Origin: Apis mellifera
Taxonomy: Eukaryota; Arthropoda; Insecta; Hymenoptera; Apidae
Assembly: GCF_003254395.2 (NCBI RefSeq)
Contig: NC_037652.1
Span: 2,567,001 to 2,631,000, forward strand
DNA: 64,000 bases
Direction: 5' to 3'
Shown: positions 49,873 through 61,843 of the stretch, piece after piece
Layout of the letters: every line of letters starts with the position of its first letter
How positions within the stretch are numbered: position 1 is the stretch's first letter
Notes under the pieces: generated by a model
What the model was told of the DNA's origin: nothing
Database searches by the model: none
Seen by the model: only the letters and a program-made list of their open reading frames with translations
Program-made: the position numbers and the translations under genes

Positions 49873-51060
49873 AAAAAACAAAAAACAAACTGGTAATGGA
49901 ATGTCAACATTATAAAGTTTTATTTTATATGAAAGTACTCGCTTATAGCTTCTATATCATACGTTCGTAAGTCGAGAATTATTTTTATTATTACCGATAT
50001 GATAATTTTGATTCTCATCGTCAAAGAAAAACGTTGTTGACCGGGGTATATCATATGTTTTATCCATCGGCGTTCAGTGATCGATGATTCGTGACAACTT
50101 ATATGAAAAGGATACGTAAAACTGGTGCCTGGTTCAACGCGAGGAAATCAGCTCGTTGAGAAATCTTCTATATTTCTCGTTTGATTTGTGTAATTTAAGT
50201 ATTAGCATAGGCAATTACGATTGAACTATCTAACTTCGTGCTTAGCGTTCCTCAGGATCGTGCAGAACGAACGAGGAATCCTCCAAAAGGAAACTATCGC
50301 GTTGCAAAAATAGTGTTTCTACGATTTACCTTCTACCTTGTGATCGAACATCGTCTGATTTCTCTTCTCTCAATCGTTTTGATCTTTGATTATACACATT
50401 AATCGTGACCGTACGTGTGTATATACAATTTTGATATGTGTGCTATAGTAACAATCTACACCTCGTTCTTCAGGATTTTGATGCATGTTCAAGAGGATAT
50501 TTACGTTCAGGTCGGAAAATGAGACGAATCCTTCATCTTCTAACAAGGACCTGGCTCTTCCTAGTTGTACAGGATCTTCCGGAATGAAAAATAAAGTATA
50601 TATATATTATATATACATGAAGTAATAAGATGGAAAGACAGGATTTGACAAAGATACGGTGTTTGGGATTAGGATGCTGACAGGATATAAAATTAGTGTT
50701 AATGATGGATATTTTGGATAAATGGATAATTTGGCTGGAAATATTCTATGGATTCTGTAAATAAGCGGATTACTTGGATCTTTGACCGGACAATATATAT
50801 ATATATATGTATATATATATGATAACGCCGTTATATTCATGGATTTGGATTATCAGAATATCGATCAATTATATAAAAAAAGAGAAAGCAAAATGTGTGG
50901 CTGTACTCGTTTCACAAATAGGTTTCTTCATGGATAATATCTCCTAGGTCGGATATGGGATTTGGACTTGCACTTATCGAGATCAATACAGGAATTTAAA
51001 AAAAAAATAGTCGGATATCATTTTTCGGATAACACGGACGATCGGGAACGGATGATGCGA

Positions 51061-52935
51061 TTCGCACACTCTCGCTGTAAGGTATTTGTTCAAGTTTAAT
51101 ATCTCTGCCGCCCCTTCGATATATATACATATTTTTCTGCATGCAATTCTTCTAAACGATATGACAAAAAAAAAAAAAATCCTACAAAGAATCAGAAAAA
51201 AAATCCATTTTTTAATTTTTTTTACGAATCCATTTCTTTGCGAAACTAACTTAAAAAACGTATAACAGATATAATATTCATCTGTTTAAAAGATCTATTT
51301 CAGTGTGATTAATCTTTCATCATCATCTTTATGTTTAGCTTTTATCATACATACATGTACAAGATGGATCAGCTCATATTATCACCTTGATTTACATTGT
51401 TATCTGTAAAGAAAAATGAATTGAAGTAAGATTGTATAATCTCAAAAAGATATAAAATCGTATCAAAAAAATTGAAAACAACCATGCACTTTAGAAATTT
51501 AAAAATAATCTTTAATTTTGATTATTTATGGAATAGAATTTTATAGTTTCCATATATAAAATCAAATCAATTTTCAAATCTTTAAAATAATAATAATTAA
51601 AATATTTTGCGTCATTTTATATTCACATTGAAATTATGCAAATTTATTTTCCTTCTATTTTCTTTACTAATAATAATATTGACGTAAATCAAATTGATAA
51701 TATCGTACGAATTATTGCACAAATTTTTAAATCCTTAAACAGAAATTTTTCTCACAAAATTTTTGACAGAATGAATGTTTGTTTCCTGATAGTAGTATTA
51801 ACTCCTCTTTAATAGTTATCCAATTATTTCTTTAATTAGAATATTCTTTACATTTGTTATCTTGATGATAAGAAGAATTTTATAGAAGTTCTAATCATCG
51901 ATATCTGTTCAGGAAGCAGGAATAAAAAATGTTTGACTATTGACAGTATTTTTCGATATAACCTGAATTCCTTTCCTTAATTAATGTTTATTGTTGAAAA
52001 TATCTTTATTATTATGATATTATGATTATTATTATTATAATTAATATCGATAGATTGTACACTTTTTTTTTCATGTATTTGTTCAAGAGAGCAAGAAGAA
52101 AATAAATATGTGAGTATAGATTTTCTTCCACAAAATATATTATTATTTTTCCTATAATATAAAAACAATATATTAAAAAATTGATGATCAATCAGATAAT
52201 TTTAATAATAGGAAAATAATAATATATTTATAAGGAAGAAAAATATATTAAAACATTTATAGAAATCTTTTTTTTTTTTTACAAAAAAAAAATAGGAATA
52301 ATTTTTTTAGATAAAAATATTTTAATTTTTTTTTATTAAATATTTTTTTATACAAAAATTTATTAAAAGTTGTGTTAATACTTTATAGAAATATTTTCCA
52401 AATATATATGATTGAATTTTAGGTGAGTAATATGCAAGAAAACAGAGAATATAATGAATTAATCTTTTATCAGTTTTGTTCAGATGATCCATCGGATCAA
52501 GAGGAGAATGAACTTCCGCTGCTTCTTGGATTAATGAAGTGACCATTTTGTAAGATCGTGATATCTAATAGTATTGCAATTAATATTTGTTACGAAAATT
52601 CTATATTTGTGAATTTTATATTATGTAAATATTCAATTTACATAATCTGTTTATTTAATAAGAGATAATAGGAATTTAATCTTATTATATTATAAATGTA
52701 ATAATTTTATTATTTTATTTTTTATCTCATTATATTACACGATCGATAAATAAAATATTCTTTTTGCTTGAATTATATTATTCTATATTTAATAATAATA
52801 ATATTCCATGAGAAAGAAGTAATATTACAAATCTTTCAATGTTGACAAATATTTATTTTATTTATTATTATTTACAATTATTAACTGTTATGTTTTTGTT
52901 AAACATGAAAAAATAAGTGGTACTTGGTTTTTTTT
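51061..52935. other. AT-rich intergenic DNA
   Basis: No gene recognised. A minus-strand frame opens with an ATG at 52546 (MVTSLIQEAAEVHSPLDP), has normal amino-acid composition for about 45 codons and then runs into AT-rich noise. It could be a first exon or a remnant but matches no family I know. Confidence 0.4.
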
Positions 52936-54177
52936 TTATATCGTTTCACGATTCGGTGTGACTACCAGTTCTTTGATCAAGACATTGTCAGGAGTTTGTA
53001 AAGCGAAGAGAACACAATTGGAAACATCTTTGGGTTTCAAAGCTAGACGAGAGTTTTCTTTTAACCATTGTGCAGTCATATCGGTTTCCACTAAATCAGG
53101 ACTAATGGACTAAAATATATATTATCAAATTTAAAATTTTGAAGATATAATTGATAAAAATAAAATTTATATTTCTAGATGTAAGAATGAAGATAATTGA
53201 AAACTTACAATGACTTTGATATTGGATTCACATTGTGCTAATTCAGACCTAAGACAATCTGTCAAGGTAGTTAATGCACATTTACTGGCTAAATAAGCTG
53301 GACGATTACGATTCATTGGTAATAGGTTCAGTCCAGAAGCATCATTGATATTTACAATAATACCATTATTAATTCCTAGAAAACACAATAGTGTTTTAAA
53401 AATATGAAAAAAAAAACTTACATTTTGAAATATATAAATACATATCATAATTTTCTAAGTTTTTATATTTCAAAAGTGAAATTTTACCTTTTTTCTTCAT
53501 TAATTTCAGAACTTCTTGGATCATGCAAGTCAGTCCAAGAAGATTTATGTCAAAAATTTTCTTCCAATCTAACACTTCATCATTTTGCAGTGTGACATCG
53601 ATATTAATAGTTGCATTATTAATGAGAATATCTATAGCTCCTAAGTTCTTCTCGACCCATTCTATGACTTTCAAGATATCGTTCTGGTTGGAAAGATCGC
53701 ATTGAAGAGGAACTAGTTTTCCGGGTTTCGATTTTAATTCCTCAACAAGAGTCTATTAAAAACAGAATAAATAAAATTTAAATTTAATTTAGAAATAAAC
53801 AGATATTATTTTTATTTAAAGAAAAAAGTAAAGATTCGAAGTACATGAAATTGTTCTAAATTCAAATCTATTAATTTGATTGAATGAAATGTTTTACAAT
53901 CTATAAATTAAACAACAATAATTATGAATGAAAAAGTAATGAATCCATAATATAAAAGAAAAATAAGAATTTATTATGAAGTTTCATTATTTACTAATTA
54001 TTGCTTGTTTAAGAAAACATTTTTACAAAAAATCTTATATACCTTCATTTTATCGACTTGTGGAGCAATTCCAATAACTTTCATTCCTTTGCCAACTAAA
54101 CATTCTATTAGACATTTGCCAATGCCCGAGTTAGCTCCAGTAACTAAAGCAACTTTATCAATCCAATTTTGTTCCAT
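52936..54177 (-). CDS. short-chain dehydrogenase/reductase (DHRS11/farnesol dehydrogenase-like), frameshifted
   Basis: Classical SDR, an NAD(P)-dependent cytosolic oxidoreductase; insect relatives include farnesol dehydrogenases, but the substrate cannot be told. Four exons: 54177-54043, 53753-53488, 53375-53209, 53109-52936. The protein would be about 246 residues. Visible features: cofactor motif TGANSGIG at residues 13-20, LINNAT in place of NNAG, and the catalytic Ser with Tyr-x3-Lys (NDASG; PAYLASK). The SDR end is SISPDLVETDM. Exon 2 has one extra base: near 53700 the frame runs SKPGKLVPLQ and then shifts by one, with the rest of the domain in the next frame and a stop soon after in the original one. 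All splice sites and downstream frames are otherwise intact. It is either a recent pseudogene or a base-calling error. Confidence 0.85.
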
Positions 54178-54955
54178 TGCGAATTCCTTGATATATTAAA
54201 TTGTGCTTGTTTTCTTTTTTTTACTTGTAATCATACAAGAGAGAACCGTAGAATTGAAATCATAAAATGTATCTGAATTTTGAAGCATCGGTGCCTCTTT
54301 TATACTAAACAAATTGTGGCCCAAGATTATCGAGGTCGCGTTAATCTTCAGAGATACTTTAACCAGATTTTGTCTTTTTAACTAATATACAGTAGACAGT
54401 AGTTTTTATTATATTATAGATTAAATGTATTTTGATTTAAATTATGATATTTGTAATATTTTTTAGAAAAAAAAAAGAATTTTCTTTTTCAACGCGTATA
54501 AATTTTACGTGATTTTTATAATAATAAAATAAAATTTTAATAAATTTTATAAAGAACTTTTTATTGAAAATTACGATTTATATTATAAGAAAGATTTTAA
54601 TCGAAAAAAATATTTTTAGATCAAATTATTTGATTGTGAAGAATTATATATTGTAATTATGTACCATCATGATATTAATGTAATTTTTTCTTAAAATATG
54701 TGTTTACCAAAAGTAAGGATAAGTGATAAAAAGAGATATAGGCATTTTCTTGTTCGAGTAACATTTTGCAAATATTGCATCAGATGTGTATATTTTTAAC
54801 ATTGCTTCGATCGATACATCAAATTTACTTGATCTTTTAGCCTCGAAATAATAATTTTAAATTTAGAATATAATATTATAAAATTCTTCTTTTTTTCTTT
54901 TCTTCTAAATTTATATATAAAAAACATATATCGAAACTCGCACGATATAAATTTA
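54178..54955. other. spacer between SDR and TTC16-like genes
   Basis: Upstream region of the frameshifted SDR (54178-54400, relatively GC-rich) and the 3' flank of the TTC16-like gene. Nothing else seen. Confidence 0.5.
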
Positions 54956-57900
54956 TTAAGAAAATTGCATAAGGATTTTTAAAGATCGAGGTAATTTTCG
55001 TTGTGGCGCAAATCGATCGATAACTCCTTCCATATTTCTACCGTTATATAAAACTTGATACAGATCCGGATTTAGTTCGCGAGCAAACCTCAAACTATCG
55101 GCCGCAATCTCGCAACTTTGTTTTTTCCGAATCACTTTTTTATTTTCCATTTGAAACAGGCCACGAGCTTTATGGATAAGGGCACGGCTACGTTGTAAAC
55201 GTAATTCTTCTAATGGTATTTTATCTTCATCAAATATTTTTAGTATTTGCTCAGCTAAACTAATGGCTCGTTTCGAATCTTTATTGTTTATCGCCACCTC
55301 TGCTTTATCGTTCAGGATATCGATTATTCGCTCCGCTAAATCGACAGTCTTTTGACAAAGTGGTAAATTCAGTTTGCGCATCTTTTTGCGACATTTGAGA
55401 TACGACTTTAGTGCCAAATTAATTTCGTTACGTTTGATGAAACAATCGCCTAATAACAGATACGATTCTGGATATTGTTTGACCAGATTACTTTTCAATA
55501 CAATTTGTATTGCCATACTGATTTTGTCCTCTAACAGACATTGCATCGCCATATCATATCTGTAAAACGAAGTTCGAAAGTTTTTGGCGCATATTATAAT
55601 AGTATCAATGCTGTTATCGATAATGTAACAAGTTTTTTTTATATTTTTGTTTGATATATGCGTTTTTAAAAATGGATCAAATATGGAATATCTATGATAC
55701 GATTATTTGATCGATATTGGAAGAATTTTGAATTAAAATATTTATTTTATGTATATATATTTATAAAAATATTGATATTTTTACCGTATCAGATACCATT
55801 GTTTGATCAAATGATTTCTTGTTTCTTTAATCGAAAGTTTTCCCATGATCGATTTTTCTTTGTCTCTTGTCGGTTTCACTAGTTTAAAAAAATTTTTATT
55901 GAGACTTTCTAACCATATATTTGCTTCTTCGAAACGACCAGACAATCGTAAAACTACAGTTTTTAATAAATTAAATCCTGGATTGTACGGATTACAATCG
56001 AGTGCTTTTTCGATCGTGACCAAACCTTTGTCATAACAAGAATGCATGCACCATAAAACAGTATAGGCTGATAACGCGTGACCAGTACTAAATACAACCT
56101 GTTTGTACACGTGATATGATAAATATATAACATGTATGATATATTTAGTTTCTAAATTTTAGAAGAAAGTGATACAAAGTAATGGATTTTTAAACTTTGT
56201 ATTATAATTCAATTTTATTATTTATTATTATTTATTATAATTCAAATTTTGTATTATTAATTCAATAATAAATAATTGTTTGAATATATGAAAATGATGA
56301 CATCACATAACATTCAAATATTGATAATAGTAACTATCAATACATCAAAATAATTTAGCAAATTTCAAATGATAATAATTTTAAAAAAAATTTTAAAAAG
56401 ATTATATTATATTAATTGATACATCAAAATATATGATTTTGTATAAAAATTGAAAAATTTTTCTGAAAATTATTTTTTATTCTTATTTAAATAACAAATT
56501 TATATTCATATAATGAAATTAATCGATAGGAATCAATTGAACAAATTAACTGAATGTTTTTTCTAATCTGCAAACAAATAAATAAAATTATTCATGTGAG
56601 TTGTGGAAGAATTAATGATTTGTAATCTCTGCTCATGTTGCTTATCAAAGATTAAACGCATTCTACTCTAGATCAGATTTAAATCTTCGGATTATCATCA
56701 GTCTTGAATTAGTTTGGTACAACGAGATTATGTCAAAAATATAATTCGTCTTACTCGAAATCCATTACTTTTATCTTGAAATTGATTAGACGGTTTTAAC
56801 GTTGATTTCTACATTATCAAGTTTTATTTTTCGATCATAAAAAAAAAAAAAAAAATGAAAAATCTCAAGAGATTTTTGAGATTTAATTCAATAGAAAAGT
56901 TACAATTATTTTAACTCTGTAATGGCACACTGAGATTGTTCATTATGCTAGTAAGATGTTGAATATCTTCAAAAAGAAAAGAATTATCTTATATAAAAAT
57001 AAATAATCGAAATCCTAATATTTAATGAATTATAAATGTGAAATTGATGAAAAAAAAAAAAGAAAAATAGTGTGCTATTGCAGGGTTAAATTTGATAAAT
57101 ATTTTTTATTATTAAAAGAATACTTGTAATAAATTTTTGGCTATTTCATTATTTTTATTAATGCTAAGGGCTTTCAGAAGCATATGCCTGGCAGTTGCCA
57201 TTTCTTTAAGATGAATCTTATATTCTGCGTGTACAGCTAATAAATCGGAAGCCCTCATAGGATCGGGATTCATTATAAATTGATCCCAATACATTCGAAA
57301 CTTATCGTATTTGTGCAATTGGCGTAAAATTTCTAATAACCTATCCTGATAATTTATGTATTGCAAATTAATTTTCAATCAATACTTGTTAACAATAAGG
57401 AATTAAGATCATATACTTGTATTTCCATTAGGTTTATTTTAGGTATTTTAAATAGAAAAATTTGTTCATAGTCGCTCAAAGCTTCTAATAACATATTATT
57501 TTCACAATAGAATTCACTTCTTTTCTTATAAGCATTGACTAACTGATCATTGTAAATATCTGTTAATTTCTCTTTCGTCAATGTATAATCATCTTTGGCA
57601 AAAAGCTTTGCGTTTTCATAGTTCTGGATGGCTTTTGTCCATTTTCCTTAAATTAAATAATTTTTTATAATTTTTGTGATTTTTATATTTATATAATAAT
57701 ATTTTTTTCAAAATAGTTTTTCTTTTAGTTCAAAATGTAAATGTACAAATAGTTTCTAGATGTGATATATATTAATAAAACATAAAAAAATATTTTTTTT
57801 TGACATTTATGATTTATTATAGCTTGAATCTATGAAGACAAGATAAGGAAAATAAAACAAAATTTTTTAAATTAAAATGATTTAAATTTTTATTTTTTTC

Positions 57901-58808
57901 ATAAAAATTTTCTTCTCTTAAATATTCATACATTACATATAAATAAAATTGTAATACATTTATTTATAATAAAATAACAAATTTAATTTCTATTAATTTA
58001 TCTACCAGTGAAATATATATTTGATATATTGTATAAAAATTCAAGCTCAATTTTATTCCTAATATATCGTGTATATTATTATGCATAATATTTTCATTAG
58101 AATTCCAAACCTTCAGAAAAATGAAGATCTCCTTTTATAGCATGAAGCGAATGAAATCTTGGATTGTGAAGCAATCCTTTATTAATTACACGATAAATTT
58201 TGTCCAATTTTGCTTTAATTTTTACAAGATTCTTTGCCTCTCTGAACAAATGTCTCGCTTCCTGCAATTCTTGTCTCTTGGAAAGCGACTTTGTATAATT
58301 CCATAAATCTCGCAACTAGTTCAACAATATGTTTGCAATTTAATAAATTTTAATACTTTTAAACGTAAAATATTCAATTTTTCTTTAGTCTTATTCAATG
58401 AATATTTTCGTATTATTCCTATATATTGTTTTTAATTCATAACTTTTGTATTTTACTCGAGTTATCTAGGGAACTCTAGGATTTTATCGATTTTAATTTT
58501 CGTAATAAAATAATATTTAGTTCCTAATTAATAAAATATATGAGATATATAAGAAATATGATTTTCTTTTATTTTAATTTTTCTTTTTTTAATAAAATCT
58601 AAAATAACATTCTTTTATGCAAATAAAATTTACAAAATTTCATACGAGAATAAAAATTATCTTTCGATTAAAATAAATTAAAAATCACTGATTTATAAAA
58701 AATAGTATCGATTTATCTCACTTTAAGAGCTTCTTTAAAGGGATTTTTGTAACGTTCTTTTGGGTGCGCAAAAGCCTTCTTCTTTTCGCCAAGTTCAAAT
58801 ATCTCCAT
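54956..58808 (-). CDS. tetratricopeptide repeat protein, TTC16-like
   Basis: Helical-repeat protein expected to mediate protein contacts; TTC16 is a poorly characterised TPR protein, mostly expressed in testis and ciliated tissue in mammals. Six exons: 58808-58722, 58315-58111, 57646-57417, 57345-57124, 56098-55785, 55559-54956; 553 residues. TPR-like units are spread throughout: SEGKWTKAIQNYENA, LLEALSDYEQI, EYKIHLKEMATARHML followed by KALSINKNN, IEKALDCNPYNPGFNLLK, and SYLLLGDCFIKRNEINLALK. The pair CNPYNPGFNLLK and LLGDCFIKRNEINLALKSY aligns in order with TTC16 (NNPLDPSLFLFRG, INRGDCFFQLGNLAFAEADY). The donor after exon 2 is the weak GTTTGG, accepted because it restores the TPR and the phase. 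The protein lacks the long acidic tail of mammalian TTC16. Assignment is moderate; the gene itself is secure. Confidence 0.8.
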
Positions 58809-59312
58809 CGCGAGAAAACATTGGTTTCAAGAAATATTTAAATGGAATATAGGATGGATAGGTTATGTCACTTGTTTTTGTTACAAATAATCGAGAAATT
58901 GAAGGATATATGTATAGATGTGTCATTTATATCTCTGCGAACTTCATCATCTTTGATACTATTGGATAAAAATTTTATAATATAGAATTCTTTATTTTTT
59001 TTTTTTTTTTAATTAATTTAAAAAGATTTTCTAAACTGAAATTCTCATGAAAAAAATTAAAAATTTTAATCAAAGAATAAAAATTAAAAATTTCAAATAA
59101 TATATATTAGTATTGAATGTATTAAGTTAGTTTAAAGAATTTTTATAAGGTATAACAATTATTAATTATTAATTAACAACTAAATAAGTGCTTCAAAATT
59201 TTCAATTGATAATATGTATAAATATTTTTCTCTATAACAATCGTTTGTGCAATAATTAAAAACGAATAATTCTAAAGTATAACTAAATTTTAAACGGTTT
59301 CATATATTTTTA
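58809..59312. other. short AT-rich spacer
   Basis: Upstream region of the TTC16-like gene and 3' flank of the second SDR gene. No other feature seen. Confidence 0.5.
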
Positions 59313-61843
59313 TTACCAAGACTCGCCCAAAGGTCTCAGAATAATGTCTTGGACCTGAAAATATAATTTAAAAATGATATTAACGCATAATAGAATTTAT
59401 TTTATAAATAAAAGATATTATAATACGTGCTAAAAAAAAAAATAAATAAATCAAAAATGAAAATCGATTTTGAAAATATATTAAATGTATGTATTGCAAA
59501 TTAAAAAAAAGAAAAGAAGAAATCAAATTGGTAGTTCATTATCACGTGTATAATTTATGTATTTAATATTTGTTGATTCAAGTCTGTGTGATAATCTGTA
59601 ATAATTTTTTTTTTCAAAAATTTTTTTATATCATTCTGAATTTTCGTCAATTATCGAAGAGTGGATAATTATACTTACGACAACATGCGGGGCACATGAT
59701 AAAATATATATTGCAGCTGTTGCGACGTCTTCTGGATCCAATGTGGGAAATGATGCTAACGCTTCCTCGGAATACGTGCTGTAAGATACCATTAATTCTG
59801 TGGCTACTAGACCTGGGCTAATACCCTACAAGAAAAAAAAGAATTTGAAATGTTATTAATACATTTCTCTTTTTCTCTTATTTTTAAAGGTATTTTATTT
59901 AATAATTACATAGTAATTTACTTTTTTCTAATTTTGATCTTAATCCTTTGATCCTTTAGATCTTTGTAGAAGCTTTTTTTTATCATTTAAATAAAAAATC
60001 AATCAAAAGAATTTATTTTTTACGAAATGGTGGAAAAATGTAGTATGCTTTCATAATGAAATAAAAAATGTAGTCAAATGTAGTTTCTTCAAGCTTCTTC
60101 TGATTAAAATCTATTATGCGAATGAAACAAAATTTTTTAAAAATAAAAATTGTAAAATTAAAAAAAGAAGTTTCGTGTCATATTTTAGTTACATTTAATG
60201 ATAGAAATGTTTAATATAATATGTAACTTATTATTCGTTCTTTAAAACAATTTTCCATCATTTCCACTTCATTCGAAAATAATTTATGCGAAAATAACAA
60301 ATACCGTAACCCTGATTTGGGTTCCCGTCAGCTCGTGTCGCAATGTTTGCGCAAGAGCAGCGATAGCTCTTTTTGAAGCTGGATAAACGGAGAATCCAGG
60401 TATGAAAGGCACTCTTTCACCTGCAAGGCTGTTTATGTTTATTATGACACCTTCGCCTCCTGTTTCTCGCATCATGCGAATTGCTTCCTTAGTGCAGAGG
60501 CACAATCCGAAAACGTTCACGTCGAAAACAGAGCGCCAATCTTCTAAATTGCCATCTGCAGATTTGATATTAAGCTGATCCATCAAAGATTTTTTCTAAG
60601 CTAAGTCAGCAATTAAAAATTAATTTGGTGATTGATTAGTAAAAATTGGAAAAAATATTTTATTACTTTTTATTACAGAATTTAAGAATAAATTATTCAT
60701 TTAAGACATTTAACATTTCTATTATTTTGTATAATTATAATGTTATATGTTATTAATTATGATAATTTTTTAAATCGATGAAAATTCAAGAGAATTAAAA
60801 ATTTTTTTCAATAGAAATTCTATTATTTCTATATTTTGTTCAAATTAAATTCAAAATATTAAGAGTATCGTGTTGAATGAATTACCTATAAGAGAAGATT
60901 CTTTTGTTATTCCAGCATTGTTGATCAATACATTTGCAGGGCCAAGATTTTCTTGAACCCATGCGAAAGCTGCGATCACGCTTTCCTCTTTTGATACATC
61001 GCATTCTACGGCGTACAACTTTCCCGTACATTCTTCCAACCCTTGCTCCAATTCTTTTATCTTTTCTACTCTTCTGGCAAGGCCTGCTACCACCATCCCT
61101 TGCAGAAATTAATTCATCGATACGTAAATTTTATGTGCATTGTAAAAATTATCAAATCAGATTTTTAATTTCTTGTTATTAAAAAAAAAATTTTATATTT
61201 TTTCCTTGAAATTTTTTATTTTCATTTTTCATTTCTTTTCATGGTTTTATACAAAAATATGAAATCTTTATTTATTTATTTTTTTTAAATCCTATGATGA
61301 AACATGAAAGAACAAAATATTCTATCTTTCATAAATAAATAAATTTATAATTTTTCTTTTCTATCGAATAGACTAAGAATAAATAAAAATATTTCTTTTT
61401 TAAAACATTTTTAAAAAATATAATCTTTTATTATTTTTAAAATTTCTAGAATTTAATTTTAAAGTATTCTTTCCATAGTTCAAGCAATCTTTCCAAATTG
61501 CAGAAATTTAGGTAAAATAAAAATGTTTACTTCTTTTTCCAATAAAAATAAAAAAATAAATTTTTATTTTCCTTCTAATATTTCAAACGAGAAAGGCTCA
61601 TTGCTAAACGTATCATAATAGATACATCCATTCCAAGTACAAGATTCGCTGAAATAGCTATTGAAATAAATTAAATTTTTGAGTTGAATTAGATATGGAA
61701 ACTTTTCAAACAACAATTGGTAAAAAAAAAAAAATATTTTTGAGCGAAGAATTACCATGAGTGAGCAATTGCTTGACAATCGCGGCCCCAATTCCGGCAC
61801 TTGCACCCGTTACCACGGCCACCTTCCCTGCCCATCTGTCCAT
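59313..61843 (-). CDS. short-chain dehydrogenase/reductase (DHRS11/farnesol dehydrogenase-like)
   Basis: Intact classical SDR. Five exons: 61843-61756, 61098-60886, 60555-60305, 59825-59679, 59354-59313; 246 residues, typical. Cofactor loop TGASAGIG (residues 12-19) with the basic ARR after the second strand, which suggests NADP(H) preference. NNAG is at 89-92, and catalytic Ser143, Tyr158 and Lys162 lie in NINSLAG and VYPASK. SPGLVATEL follows as in the family. For exon 3 several AG sites occur; only the one before 60555 keeps the frame open and joins SSLI to DGNLEDWRSVFDVN. The protein is related to the frameshifted SDR at 52.9-54.2 kb, with TTC16-like between them. Insect members oxidise farnesol or other alcohols; the actual substrate is unknown. 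Confidence 0.93.

Larger units (their letters stand above)
49251..51060 (+). other. GGAT-rich strand-biased block
   Basis: On the plus strand the tetranucleotide GGAT, often as GGATTT, GGATAT or AGGAT, recurs dozens of times over 1.8 kb, while its complement ATCC is rare. G+C is above background at 50000-50560. Two long poly-A runs and TA runs interrupt it. No convincing protein; a minus-strand open frame without a stop for about 75 codons lies near 50365-50600 but lacks a start and family match. It may be a non-coding RNA exon or old repeat. Confidence 0.4.

Noticed and set aside
50607..50840. 77-codon minus-strand frame rich in Tyr, Ile, Pro and Ser
   Set aside because: Arises from translating the complement of the GGAT-rich block and TA runs; no family match.
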